DNA of 64,000 bases. It comes from Paracoccus aestuariivivens. Lineage in GTDB: Bacteria > Pseudomonadota > Alphaproteobacteria > Rhodobacterales > Rhodobacteraceae. A model generated the notes under the pieces. That model saw nothing but the letters and a program-made list of their open reading frames with translations. It made no database searches and was not told where the DNA came from. This document shows positions 1-9,533 of this stretch, in pieces (the stretch's first letter is position 1; each line of letters starts with the position of its first letter). The DNA is taken from contig NZ_WMIE01000001.1 in assembly GCF_009711225.1 (NCBI RefSeq), positions 744,001-808,000 on the forward strand, given 5' to 3'. A program made the position numbers and the translations under genes.

Positions 1-542
1 GATGCCAGTATTCGTTTCTCCTGCTCGATGACAATCTCGGTCGCATGGCCGTGTTTTTCCGAAACATCAAGGATATAGGCCGCGAGCCGCTCGCGCGCGC
101 GGCGCAATTTCAGCCCTTTGGCATGATCGACCATCTGGCGATAGCCCATCGCCAACTGCCGGTTTGCAGCGACCGCAAAATCGGGATCTATCCTGAAAAT
201 CTCGCGCACGTCTTGCGAGGGAATGAGAACCAGCCTGCTTCGGGACAAGGTCCGCGCCGACATCAGAAGTGTCATATCCAACATGCAGGCAGCAAGAATG
301 AAGCTGCTGACGGGACGAACGACCGCCATTGTGGCCTCGCGTTCACGCCAATCCGCAGAAAGAACGACCGTGCCTTCGATCAGGACATGAAGGAAATCGG
401 CCTTACCACCTTGCTGGAACAGCTGTAAATGCTCTGGAAACTCCTGATCATAGGCTCCTCGCATCATTCGGTCGAAGTTTTCCGGCTTCATATCCTGAAA
501 CAAAGCCAGGCCCTTGATGTCGGTCAGATCCTTGTCGCGCAC
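1..542 (-). CDS. narR: NarR-like Crp/Fnr family transcriptional regulator (3' end cut by window edge)
   Basis: I translated this by hand from the complementary strand: about 180 residues, open to the left edge. The start is uncertain: GTG at 542 or TTG at 554, each with only a weak purine-rich stretch upstream; an in-frame TGA lies just before the TTG. The visible part is the cyclic-nucleotide-binding-like effector domain and the long dimerisation helix (around LRRARERLAAYIL); the helix-turn-helix should lie beyond the edge. The first ~60 residues contain no cysteine, so it cannot bind an FNR-type [4Fe-4S] cluster. Position, divergent from narK, matches NarR of Paracoccus, a nitrate/nitrite-responsive activator of the nar operon. 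The family is certain; the NarR name rests on context and the missing cysteines. Confidence 0.8.
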   Translation of the reverse strand, partial: MRDKDLTDIKGLALFQDMKPENFDRMMRGAYDQEFPEHLQLFQQGGKADFLHVLIEGTVVLSADWREREATMAVVRPVSSFILAACMLDMTLLMSARTLSRSRLVLIPSQDVREIFRIDPDFAVAANRQLAMGYRQMVDHAKGLKLRRARERLAAYILDVSEKHGHATEIVIEQEKRILA

Positions 543-603
543 GGAATGTTTCAAGTCCCTTTTTCAGATGGCGGAATCATGTTCCAGAATCGCCCCGAGT
601 GGA

Positions 604-617
604 TTGACTTATATCAA
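604..617. promoter_or_regulatory. FNR-type box upstream of narR
   Basis: TTGACTTATATCAA matches the FNR/CRP-type dyad TTGAT-N4-ATCAA with one mismatch in the left arm. It lies 50-60 bases before the narR start codons, so it could sit near -41.5 of a narR promoter with a very short leader. It could also be a distal site for narK. Assignment by pattern only. Confidence 0.6.
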
Positions 618-729
618 ATCATCACCCGCGATTTGGTCAAAAGCCAGCACAACTTTTCCACAAGAAACCAGACCGTATTGGTAAGTTATTGAGTTATCTT
701 ATTAAAAACTCCAAGAACCCGTCTGTTTC

Positions 730-743
730 TTGATTCAAATCAA
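730..743. promoter_or_regulatory. FNR-type box upstream of narK
   Basis: TTGATTCAAATCAA is a perfect match to TTGAT-N4-ATCAA. Its centre is about 78 bases before the narK ATG at 815, consistent with a class II (about -41.5) activator site giving a leader of roughly 35-40 bases. Either an FNR homologue or NarR could bind, since both recognise this dyad type in Paracoccus. Confidence 0.8.
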
Positions 744-814
744 ACGAAACGGCGGCCGGGCATGTTCGTAAAGTCCCGAAGCCTTGCGTGAGCGAGGCAA
801 CAGGAGCAGCCAAC

Positions 815-3526
815 ATGTCGCAAAACATAGGGGCGTCCGCGACTGAACAGCAAAAGGCATTGTGGCTCAGTACCACCGCTTTCACGCTGTGTTTTGCCGT
901 ATGGACGATATTTTCAATCATCGGCCTGTCGATCAAGGATCAACTGGGCCTTTCCGAGTTTCAGTACGGTCTTCTGATCGCAACGCCGATCCTGAGCGGT
1001 GCGTTGACCCGACTGATCCTGGGTGTCTGGACCGAGCGTTACGGTGGCCGTCTGGTTTTCTCGCTGCAGATGGTCCTGACCGGCATCGCGACCTGGGTTC
1101 TGACCTGGGCTGACAGCTATCCTACATTCCTGATCGCCGCATTGGGCGTCGGTCTGGCCGGTGGATCGTTCATCATCGGTGTTGCCTATGTCTCGAAATG
1201 GTTCCCTGCCGAACGGCAAGGGACCGCCTTGGGCATTTTCGGCATGGGCAACGTTGGCGCGGCAGTGACCAAGTTCCTTGCCCCGTTCATCCTTGTCGCA
1301 TGGGGATGGGAGGCCGTGGCCCATATCTGGGCGGGCGTCATCGCGCTGATGGGCGTGATATTCTACCTTGTCGCGCGCGATGATCCGGCCTTCGTCACAC
1401 GCAAGCAGCAAGGCATCAAATCGCCCTCTCTGGCCGAACAGTTCGCGCCGCTGAAAAACCTGCAGGTCTGGCGCTTCGGGCTGTATTACTTCTTCGTCTT
1501 CGGTGGCTTTGTCGCCCTTGCCCTGTGGCTGCCTCACTATCTGACCGCAGTCTACGGCGTGGACATCCGCGTCGCCGGTCTGTGCGCCGCCGCGTTCAGC
1601 TTCTCGGCCTCGGTGTTCCGCGCCTATGGCGGGGTGCTGTCGGACCGTTTCGGTGCGCGTTCGGTCATGTACTGGACCTTCGGCTTCTCGGCGCTGCTGC
1701 TGATCATGCTGGCCTATCCGCCGGCGGATTACACCATCCGCAGCATGCATGGACCGATCAGCTTCTCGACCGAAATGGATCTGGTGCCCTTCGTGGTCAC
1801 GGTCTTTGCGCTTGGCTTCTTCATGAGCCTCGGCAAGGCCGCGATCTTCAAACACATCCCCGTCTACTATCCGAACCATGTCGGTTCCGTTGGCGGCCTT
1901 GTCGGCATGATCGGCGGGCTGGGCGGTTTCATCCTGCCCATCGTCTTCGGCGCATTGCTGGACCTGACGGGTATCTACACATCCTGCTTCGCCCTGCTGC
2001 TGCTCGTGGTCGTGGTCTCGGCGCTTTGGATGCATTTCTCGATCCGTCATATGGAGCGCAACGCCGCGAACATGGACAAACTTCCCAGTTTCCCCGAACT
2101 TTCGAAGGTTCACGACCCCGAACTGACCGTCATGCCGCGCGTGCTGGATAACTGGCAGCCCGAGGATCCCCAATTCTGGGCCTCGAAAGGCCGCAAGATT
2201 GCCCGTCGCAATCTTTGGACATCGATTCCCGCTCTGCTGCTGGCCTTCTCGATCTGGATGGTCTGGTCGGTCGTGATCGCGCGCCTGCCCTCGATCGGCT
2301 TCAACTTCAGCCAGGACCAGCTGTTCTGGCTAGCCGCGCTACCCGCCTTGTCGGGTGCAACCTTGCGGATCTTTTACAGCTTCATGGTGCCGATCTTTGG
2401 CGGCAGGCTGTGGACGACACTGTCGACCGCCTCGCTGCTGATTCCGGCGCTTGGCATCGGCTATGCCGTGCAAAACCCGCAGACACCTTACATCATCTTC
2501 GTGGCGCTTGCCCTGCTTTGCGGGCTGGGTGGCGGCAACTTCGCCTCGTCCATGGCCAATATCAGCTTCTTCTTCCCGAAAGCCGAAAAGGGCAACGCTC
2601 TGGCACTGAATGCGGGGCTTGGCAACCTTGGCGTCTCGGTCATGCAATTCGTCGTGCCGATGGTCATCACCGCAGGCGTGTTCGGCGTCATGGGTGGTGC
2701 TCCGCAGGAACTGAGCGATGGCGGCAAGTTGTGGATGCAGAATGCCGGCTTCATCTGGGTTCCGTTCATCCTTGTCGCGACCATCGCTGCATGGATCGGC
2801 ATGAACGATATCGCCGACGCTAAATCCAGCTTCCGCGAACAGGCCGTGATCTTCAGCCGCAAGCACAACTGGATCATGTGCCTGCTTTATGTCGGCACCT
2901 TCGGCAGCTTTATCGGCTTCTCGGCGGGCTTCCCGCTGCTGAGCAAGCTGTCCTTCCCCGAGGTCAACGCCCTGCAATACGTCTTCCTCGGTCCGTTGGT
3001 AGGCGCACTTAGCCGCGCCGGTACCGGCTGGTTGTCGGACCGCATGGGCGGTGGACGCGTCACCTTCTGGGTCTTTGCCGGAATGATCGTCAGCGTTCTG
3101 GTGGTGATCTTCTCGCTGAAAGCTCTGACCTTCTGGGGCTTCTTCGCAGGTTTCATGGCGCTGTTCTTCTTTACCGGAGTGGGCAACGCCTCGACCAACC
3201 AGATGATCCCCGTGATCATGGGCAAGGAAATCAAACGCCTGATGCCCGAACTGAGCGCCGACGAACGCCGCCGCCAGTCCGACCGTGAATCCGCCGCCAT
3301 CATCGCCTTTACCAGCGCGGTCGGCGCCTATGGCGGGTTCTTCATTCCCAAGGCTTACGGCAGCTCAATCGCCATGACCGGCTCGGCCGTGGGTGCGCTT
3401 TGGGCATTCCTTGTCTTCTACGTGATCTGCCTTGTCGTGACCTGGGCTGTCTACAGCCGTCGCGGTGGCCTTTTGTACGATACCGAACGTGGTCTGACGT
3501 CGACGCTGACGCCTGAACACGCCTGA
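815..3526 (+). CDS. narK: NarK: fused NarK1-NarK2 nitrate/nitrite transporter
   Basis: A 903-residue inner-membrane protein made of two major facilitator domains joined end to end (about residues 1-430 and 465-903), predicted 24 membrane segments. Each half carries the nitrate-porter glycine-rich signature, GLAGGSFIIGVAYVS in the first and GLGGGNFASSMANIS in the second, each followed by a FP-x-G-x-A(L) and G-N-(L/V)-G stretch. In the Paracoccus fusion the first domain is a nitrate/proton symporter and the second a nitrate/nitrite antiporter; that assignment is from family knowledge. ATG at 815 is chosen over the in-frame GTG at 788 because CAGGAG lies 8-9 bases before it. First gene of the nar operon, 20 bases before narG, and probably activated by the box at 730-743. 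Confidence 0.95.
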   Translation: MSQNIGASATEQQKALWLSTTAFTLCFAVWTIFSIIGLSIKDQLGLSEFQYGLLIATPILSGALTRLILGVWTERYGGRLVFSLQMVLTGIATWVLTWADSYPTFLIAALGVGLAGGSFIIGVAYVSKWFPAERQGTALGIFGMGNVGAAVTKFLAPFILVAWGWEAVAHIWAGVIALMGVIFYLVARDDPAFVTRKQQGIKSPSLAEQFAPLKNLQVWRFGLYYFFVFGGFVALALWLPHYLTAVYGVDIRVAGLCAAAFSFSASVFRAYGGVLSDRFGARSVMYWTFGFSALLLIMLAYPPADYTIRSMHGPISFSTEMDLVPFVVTVFALGFFMSLGKAAIFKHIPVYYPNHVGSVGGLVGMIGGLGGFILPIVFGALLDLTGIYTSCFALLLLVVVVSALWMHFSIRHMERNAANMDKLPSFPELSKVHDPELTVMPRVLDNWQPEDPQFWASKGRKIARRNLWTSIPALLLAFSIWMVWSVVIARLPSIGFNFSQDQLFWLAALPALSGATLRIFYSFMVPIFGGRLWTTLSTASLLIPALGIGYAVQNPQTPYIIFVALALLCGLGGGNFASSMANISFFFPKAEKGNALALNAGLGNLGVSVMQFVVPMVITAGVFGVMGGAPQELSDGGKLWMQNAGFIWVPFILVATIAAWIGMNDIADAKSSFREQAVIFSRKHNWIMCLLYVGTFGSFIGFSAGFPLLSKLSFPEVNALQYVFLGPLVGALSRAGTGWLSDRMGGGRVTFWVFAGMIVSVLVVIFSLKALTFWGFFAGFMALFFFTGVGNASTNQMIPVIMGKEIKRLMPELSADERRRQSDRESAAIIAFTSAVGAYGGFFIPKAYGSSIAMTGSAVGALWAFLVFYVICLVVTWAVYSRRGGLLYDTERGLTSTLTPEHA

Positions 3527-3546
3527 AATTCAAAGGAGAAAGCAGT

Positions 3547-6500
3547 ATGAGCCATCTTCTGGATCGCCTGAACTTCCTGTCGACCACCCGGCAAAACACC
3601 TTCTCGGACGGCCATGGTCAAACCACCACCGAGAACCGCGCCTGGGAGGACACCTATCGCTCGCGTTGGCGGCACGACAAGATCGTGCGCTCGACCCATG
3701 GCGTGAACTGCACCGGTTCCTGCTCGTGGAAGATCTATGTCAAATCCGGTATCGTCACTTGGGAAACCCAGCAGACCGACTATCCGCGGACCCGCTCGGA
3801 CCTTCCGAACCACGAACCGCGCGGCTGCGCCCGTGGTGCGTCATATAGCTGGTATCTTTACAGCGCGAACCGTGTGAAGAACCCGCTGATCCGTGGCCGC
3901 CTGATGAAACTGTGGCGCGCAAAACGCGCCTTCATGTCGCCCGTCGCCGCATGGGAGGCGATCCAGAACGATCCCGCCGCGCGCGAAAGCTATACCCGCA
4001 TCCGTGGCAAGGGCGGCTTTGTCCGTGCCACATGGGACGAAGCGACCGAGATCGTCGCCGCAGCCAACGCCTATACCGCAAAGAAATACGGTCCCGACCG
4101 CGTCTTCGGCTTCTCGCCGATCCCCGCCATGTCCATGGTGTCCTATGCCGCAGGCACGCGCTACCTGTCGCTGCTGGGCGGAACCTGCATGTCGTTCTAC
4201 GACTGGTATTGCGATCTGCCACCCGCCTCGCCGCAGGTCTGGGGCGAGCAGACCGACGTGCCGGAATCCGCAGACTGGTACAATGCGGGCTATCTCATGC
4301 TTTGGGGTTCGAACGTGCCGCAGACGCGCACGCCCGACGCCCACTTCTATACCGAGGCCCGCTATAAAGGCACCAAATCCGCCGTCATCTGCCCAGACTA
4401 TTCCGAGGCCGCCAAATTCGGCGACATCTGGCTGAACGTCAAACAGGGTACGGATGCGGCGCTTGGCATGGCCTTCGGTCATATCATCCTGCGCGAATTC
4501 CATCTGGATCGCCAGGTTCCCTATTTCGAGGATTACTGCCGCAAATACAGCGACATGCCGATGCTGGTCCGCTTGGACAAGCAAGACGGTCGTCTGGTTC
4601 CGGGGCGCCAGTTGCGCGCAGCCGATCTGGCCGGAGCCTTGGGCCAAGCCGCCAATCCCGAATGGAAAACCGTCGCCATCGACGAAAATACCGATGAACT
4701 GGTCGTCCCGAACGGCTCGATCGGGTTCCGCTGGGCTGACGAAAAAGGCGCATGGAACCTGCAGGAAAAAGCCGGCGACGCCGATGTCAGCCTGAAAATG
4801 AGCCTGATCCTTGACGAGGATCGCGACGACATCGCCGCCGTGGACTTTCCCTTCTTCGGCGGAGCGGCCACGAACGGCTTCGAGGTCGATGGTCGCGGCG
4901 ATGTCCTGACCCGCAATGTTCCGGTCAAGAAACTGACTCTTGCCGATGGCAGCGAGGCGCTGGTCGCCACGGTCTTCGACCTGATGTGCGCCAATTACAG
5001 CCTCGACCGCGGTCTGGGCGGCGAGCATGTCGCCAAGGACTATGATGCCGACGTGCCCTTCACCCCCGCTTGGGCCGAGCGCATCACCGGCGTCCGCCGC
5101 GACAAGATCATTCAGGTCGCCCGCGAATTTGCCGACAATGCCGAGAAAACCAATGGTCGGTCGATGATCATCATCGGCGCTGCGATGAACCACTGGTTCC
5201 ACATGGACATGAACTATCGCGCCGCGATCAACATGCTGGTCATGTGCGGCTGCGTGGGTCAGTCGGGTGGCGGCTGGTCGCACTATGTCGGTCAGGAAAA
5301 ACTGCGCCCGCAAACCGGCTGGACGCCTTTGGCCTTTGCGCTGGACTGGCAGCGCCCGCCGCGCCACATGAATGCGACCAGCGCATGGTACGCCCATACC
5401 GACCAATGGCGTTACGAGACCGTTTCTTCGGAAGAACTGCTGGCCTCTACCGCCCCCAAGGGCGACTGGAACAAGCTCAGCCTGATCGACTACAACATCC
5501 GCGCCGAACGGATGGGCTGGCTGCCCTCGGCCCCGCAGCTAAAAACCAACCCGCTGCAAATCGGCCGCGCCGCCCGCGAGGCAGGCGTTCCGGTCAAGGA
5601 TTACGTCGCCGAGCGGCTGAAATCCGGCGAGCTGGAAATGTCCTGCGTCGATCCCGATGCACCGGAAAACTGGCCGCGGAACCTGTTCGTCTGGCGCTCG
5701 AACCTGCTCGGGTCGTCGGGCAAGGGCCACGAGTATTTCCTCAAGCACCTGCTGGGCACCGACCACGGCGTTCTGGGCAAGGATCTGGGCGAGGAAGGCC
5801 GCCAGAAGCCACATGATGCCGTCTGGCATGATGACGCGCCCGAAGGGAAACTCGACCTTCTGGTGACCATCGACTTCCGGATGTCCACCACGGCTGTCTA
5901 TGCCGATATCGTTCTGCCGACCGCGTCCTGGTACGAAAAGGACGACATGAACACCTCGGACATGCATCCGTTCATCCACCCGCTGCAGGCGGCGGTCGAT
6001 CCGGCCTATGAGTCGAAGTCGGACTGGGAAATCTTCAAGGCGATTGCCAAGAAATTCTCGGATATCGCCCCCGAAGTGCTGGGCGAGGAAATCGACGTCG
6101 TACAGCTTCCGTTGCAGCATGACAGCAAAAGCGAAATCGCCCAACCCATCGTTCGCGACTGGAAACTGGGCGAGTGCGACCTGATCCCCGGCGAAACCGC
6201 GCCCGCCTATATCGAAGTCGCGCGTGATTACCCGAACCTTTACAAACGCTTCACCGCACTTGGCCCGCTGATGGAGAAGGTCGGGAATGGCGGCAAAGGC
6301 ATCGCTTGGGACACCAAGACCGAGGTGCATCACCTACAGGCCCTGAACGGCAAGGTCACGGACGAAGGCCAGACCAAAGGTTTGGCGAAAATCGATACCG
6401 CCATCGACGCCGCCGAGGTCATCTTGATGCTCGCCCCCGAAACCAACGGTGAAGTCGCCGTGAAAGCGTGGGAAGCGCTGGGGAACTTCACCGGTCTTGA

Positions 6501-7314
6501 CCACAAGCACTTGGCCGAGGTGAAGGAAGACGAGAAAATCCGCTTCCGCGACATCGCTGCCCAGCCGCGCAAGATCATCTCGTCCCCGACATGGTCGGGC
6601 ATTGAAAGCGAAGAGGTCTGCTACAATGCCGGCTGGACCAACGTCCATGAACTGATCCCGTGGCGCACCCTGACCGGACGGCAATCGCTGTATCAGGACC
6701 ATGAATGGATGCGCGCTTTTGGCGAGGGCTTTGTCACATGGCGCCCGCCACTGGACCTGAAAACGGTCGGGGCCGAAGCACGCAAGTCACTTGGCGCAAG
6801 CGAAAAGCACGTCGTACTGAACTTCATCACGCCGCACCAGAAATGGGGCATCCACTCGACCTATTCCGACAACCTGCACATGCTGACGCTGAATCGCGGC
6901 GGGCCGGTGGTCTGGATTTCGGAAGTGGACGCCAAAAAGGCGGATCTGGTCGACAACGACTGGATCGAGGTCTTCAACACGAATGGCGTCATCACCGCCC
7001 GCGTCGTGGTCAGCCAAAGGATGAAAGAAGGCACAGCCTTCATGTATCACGCTCAGGAAAAGATCGTGAACACGCCCGGCAGCCAGATCACAAATCTGCG
7101 CGGCGGCATCCACAACTCGGTCACACGGGTCGTGCTGAAGCCCACCCATATGATCGGCGGCTACGCCCAGCTTTCCTACGGCTTCAACTATTACGGCACG
7201 GTCGGTGCGAACCGAGACGAGTTCGTCATCGTGCGCAAGATGAACAAGGTCGACTGGCTGGACGGCCCCTTGAAAGACGATACCGCAACCCAAGCTCCGG
7301 AGGCAGCGGAATGA
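3547..7314 (+). CDS. narG: Respiratory nitrate reductase alpha subunit NarG
   Basis: A 1255-residue molybdenum bis-MGD catalytic subunit, aligning end to end with E. coli NarG. The N-terminal FS0 [4Fe-4S] site is present: His51 in HGVNCTGSC, Cys55, Cys59 and Cys94. The Mo ligand Asp223 lies in YDWYCDLPPASP. There is no twin-arginine signal, as expected for the cytoplasm-facing membrane-bound enzyme. It reduces nitrate to nitrite with electrons from quinol via NarI and NarH. An AAAGGAG ribosome site lies 6 bases before the ATG. Its stop overlaps the narH start (ATGA at 7311-7314), so translation is probably coupled. Confidence 0.99.
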   Translation: MSHLLDRLNFLSTTRQNTFSDGHGQTTTENRAWEDTYRSRWRHDKIVRSTHGVNCTGSCSWKIYVKSGIVTWETQQTDYPRTRSDLPNHEPRGCARGASYSWYLYSANRVKNPLIRGRLMKLWRAKRAFMSPVAAWEAIQNDPAARESYTRIRGKGGFVRATWDEATEIVAAANAYTAKKYGPDRVFGFSPIPAMSMVSYAAGTRYLSLLGGTCMSFYDWYCDLPPASPQVWGEQTDVPESADWYNAGYLMLWGSNVPQTRTPDAHFYTEARYKGTKSAVICPDYSEAAKFGDIWLNVKQGTDAALGMAFGHIILREFHLDRQVPYFEDYCRKYSDMPMLVRLDKQDGRLVPGRQLRAADLAGALGQAANPEWKTVAIDENTDELVVPNGSIGFRWADEKGAWNLQEKAGDADVSLKMSLILDEDRDDIAAVDFPFFGGAATNGFEVDGRGDVLTRNVPVKKLTLADGSEALVATVFDLMCANYSLDRGLGGEHVAKDYDADVPFTPAWAERITGVRRDKIIQVAREFADNAEKTNGRSMIIIGAAMNHWFHMDMNYRAAINMLVMCGCVGQSGGGWSHYVGQEKLRPQTGWTPLAFALDWQRPPRHMNATSAWYAHTDQWRYETVSSEELLASTAPKGDWNKLSLIDYNIRAERMGWLPSAPQLKTNPLQIGRAAREAGVPVKDYVAERLKSGELEMSCVDPDAPENWPRNLFVWRSNLLGSSGKGHEYFLKHLLGTDHGVLGKDLGEEGRQKPHDAVWHDDAPEGKLDLLVTIDFRMSTTAVYADIVLPTASWYEKDDMNTSDMHPFIHPLQAAVDPAYESKSDWEIFKAIAKKFSDIAPEVLGEEIDVVQLPLQHDSKSEIAQPIVRDWKLGECDLIPGETAPAYIEVARDYPNLYKRFTALGPLMEKVGNGGKGIAWDTKTEVHHLQALNGKVTDEGQTKGLAKIDTAIDAAEVILMLAPETNGEVAVKAWEALGNFTGLDHKHLAEVKEDEKIRFRDIAAQPRKIISSPTWSGIESEEVCYNAGWTNVHELIPWRTLTGRQSLYQDHEWMRAFGEGFVTWRPPLDLKTVGAEARKSLGASEKHVVLNFITPHQKWGIHSTYSDNLHMLTLNRGGPVVWISEVDAKKADLVDNDWIEVFNTNGVITARVVVSQRMKEGTAFMYHAQEKIVNTPGSQITNLRGGIHNSVTRVVLKPTHMIGGYAQLSYGFNYYGTVGANRDEFVIVRKMNKVDWLDGPLKDDTATQAPEAAE

Positions 7315-8834
7315 AAGTACGTGCGCAAATCGGCATGGTGCTGAACCTCGATAAATGCATCGGGTGTCACACTTGCTCGGTCACCTGCAAGAACGTCTGG
7401 ACCTCGCGCGAGGGCGTTGAATATGCGTGGTTCAACAATGTCGAAACCAAACCGGGCATCGGCTATCCCAAGGATTGGGAAAACCAGAAGCGCTGGAACG
7501 GCGGCTGGACCCGCACCAAAGCGGGCCATCTGCGCCCGAAACAGGGCGGCAAATGGCGGATCTTGGCGAATATCTTTGCCAACCCCGACCTGCCCGAGAT
7601 CGACGATTTCTACGAGCCCTTCACGTTTGACTACGATCACCTGAAATCCGCGCCGGAATCGCAGGCCTTCCCGACCGCGCGTCCGCGTTCGCTGATCTCG
7701 GGCGAGCGGATGGAAAAGATCGAATGGGGTCCGAACTGGGAGGAAATCCTGGGCGGCGAGTTCGAGAAACGCTCCAAGGACTACAACTTCGACGGCATCC
7801 AGAAAGACATCTACGGGGAATATGAAAACACCTTCATGATGTATCTGCCGAGGCTGTGCGAGCATTGCCTCAACCCTGCCTGCGTGGCGTCCTGCCCCTC
7901 GGGCGCGATCTACAAACGCGAGGATGACGGCGTCGTCCTGATCGATCAGGAAAAATGCCGTGGCTGGCGCATGTGCGTATCCGGCTGCCCCTACAAGAAG
8001 ATCTATTACAACTGGTCTTCGGGTAAGTCCGAGAAATGCACCTTGTGCTATCCGCGTCTGGAATCCGGTATGCCGACCGTCTGCTCGGAAACCTGCGTGG
8101 GCCGCATCCGCTATCTTGGGGTGATGCTTTACGACGCCGACAAGATCTCGGAAGCGGCTTCGACTGAAAGCGAAATGGACCTGTATGACGCGCAGCTGGG
8201 CGTCTTCCTTGACCCGAACGACCCCGAGGTGATCGCGGCCGCCCGCGCCGAGGGCATCCCCGAGGACTGGATCAAGGGCGCGCGGAACTCTCCGATCTGG
8301 AAGATGGCGATGGAATGGAAGATCGCCTTCCCGCTGCATCCCGAATACCGCACCCTGCCGATGGTCTGGTACGTGCCGCCGCTATCGCCGATCCAGAACG
8401 CTGCCGAGGCGGGCAAGATCTCGGCTCTGGACGACATGCCCGACGTGCGCAGCCTGCGCATCCCGCTGCGCTATCTCGCCAATATGCTGACCGCAGGCGA
8501 CGAGGCTCCGGTGGCAACAGCACTGGAACGGATGCTGGCGATGCGCAGCTACATGCGCTCGAAATCGGTCGATGGCGTGGTCAATCTTGGCATCGCCGAG
8601 CGCGTCGGCATGACGCCTTTGCAGATCGACGAGATGTACCAACTGATGGCCATCGCGAATTACGAGGACCGCTTCGTCATTCCGACGACGCACCGCGAAC
8701 TGGTCGAGGATGCCTACGACCTGCGCGGCGGCTGCGGCTTCACCGACGGAAACGGCTGCTCGTCGGGCAGCAATGGCGGCTCGCTGTTCGGCGGCAAGAA
8801 ATTCCGCAGCCCGCAGGAGTTCATCGCATCATGA
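7311..8834 (+). CDS. narH: Respiratory nitrate reductase beta subunit NarH
   Basis: A 507-residue electron-transfer subunit with four iron-sulfur clusters. Cysteine groups are visible at 16/19/22/26, 183/186/191/195, 216/222/226 and 243/246/258/262. In the third group Trp219 replaces a cysteine (CRGWRMC), the family hallmark of the single [3Fe-4S] cluster next to three [4Fe-4S] clusters. It carries electrons from NarI haems to NarG. The start is the ATG overlapping the narG stop; the frame is open far upstream inside narG but that part is antisense-like noise without homology. Its TGA overlaps the narJ ATG (8831-8834). Confidence 0.99.
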   Translation: MKVRAQIGMVLNLDKCIGCHTCSVTCKNVWTSREGVEYAWFNNVETKPGIGYPKDWENQKRWNGGWTRTKAGHLRPKQGGKWRILANIFANPDLPEIDDFYEPFTFDYDHLKSAPESQAFPTARPRSLISGERMEKIEWGPNWEEILGGEFEKRSKDYNFDGIQKDIYGEYENTFMMYLPRLCEHCLNPACVASCPSGAIYKREDDGVVLIDQEKCRGWRMCVSGCPYKKIYYNWSSGKSEKCTLCYPRLESGMPTVCSETCVGRIRYLGVMLYDADKISEAASTESEMDLYDAQLGVFLDPNDPEVIAAARAEGIPEDWIKGARNSPIWKMAMEWKIAFPLHPEYRTLPMVWYVPPLSPIQNAAEAGKISALDDMPDVRSLRIPLRYLANMLTAGDEAPVATALERMLAMRSYMRSKSVDGVVNLGIAERVGMTPLQIDEMYQLMAIANYEDRFVIPTTHRELVEDAYDLRGGCGFTDGNGCSSGSNGGSLFGGKKFRSPQEFIAS

Positions 8835-9520
8835 AAACCCTCAAGGCACTTTCCGCGCTGCTGAGCTATCCCAGCGAGGATCTGATCGAAGCCGTGCCGG
8901 AAATCCGGAAAGTTCTGGTCGATGAGGGGCTGCTTGGCCCCCAACGACTGACCGATCTGGCCCCGTTGCTGAACGAGCTTGGCTCGAATGACCTGTACGA
9001 TCTGCAGGAGCGCTATGTCTTGCTGTTCGACCGCACCCGTACGCTGTCGCTGAACCTGTTCGAGCATATCCACGGCGAGAACCGCGACCGCGGCAGCGCG
9101 ATGGTCGATCTGCTGGAAACCTATCGGGCCGGTGGCTACGATCTGGACAGCAGCGAATTGCCCGACCATCTGCCGGTGCTGCTGGAATTCCTTTCGACCC
9201 GCCCGCTGCCCGAGGCCCGCGAGATGCTGGTCGATGCGGGACATATCATCGCCGCTTTGGCCGAGCGTCTGGGCAAACGTGACAGTTCGTATACCGCAGT
9301 CATGACCACGTTGATGGCCTTGGCCGCAATCGACGGCGATGTTCCGGCCGAACTGGCGGATGTCCCCGACGAAGACCCCGAGGATCTGGAGGCGCTCGAC
9401 GCCGTCTGGGAAGAGGCCGAAGTCACGTTCGGCCCGGACCCGAATGCCGGCTGCCCCGTCAGCCGCGATATCCTAGCCAAGATGGACCCGCGCTCGGTCG
9501 CGGCCCGTCCGGCGGAATGA
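8831..9520 (+). CDS. narJ: Nitrate reductase assembly chaperone NarJ
   Basis: A 229-residue cytoplasmic, all-helical chaperone of the TorD/NarJ family (residues ~1-170), followed by an acidic tail. The N-terminus MKTLKALSALLSYPSEDL and the internal L-N-L-F-E-H-I-H-G-E-N-R-D-R-G-xAM motif are typical NarJ. It is needed for Mo cofactor insertion and membrane attachment of NarGH and is not part of the final enzyme. The ATG at 8831 overlaps narH and has AGGAG 11 bases upstream, inside the narH 3' end. Confidence 0.97.
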   Translation: MKTLKALSALLSYPSEDLIEAVPEIRKVLVDEGLLGPQRLTDLAPLLNELGSNDLYDLQERYVLLFDRTRTLSLNLFEHIHGENRDRGSAMVDLLETYRAGGYDLDSSELPDHLPVLLEFLSTRPLPEAREMLVDAGHIIAALAERLGKRDSSYTAVMTTLMALAAIDGDVPAELADVPDEDPEDLEALDAVWEEAEVTFGPDPNAGCPVSRDILAKMDPRSVAARPAE

Positions 9521-9533
9521 ACAGGAGGTTCAG

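Noticed and set aside
914..2173. 419-codon open frame on the minus strand
   Set aside because: Antisense of narK; no homology seen.
6705..7310. Upstream extension of narH within narG
   Set aside because: The true narH start is the ATG at 7311; the extension is out of frame with narG and has no narH-like sequence.
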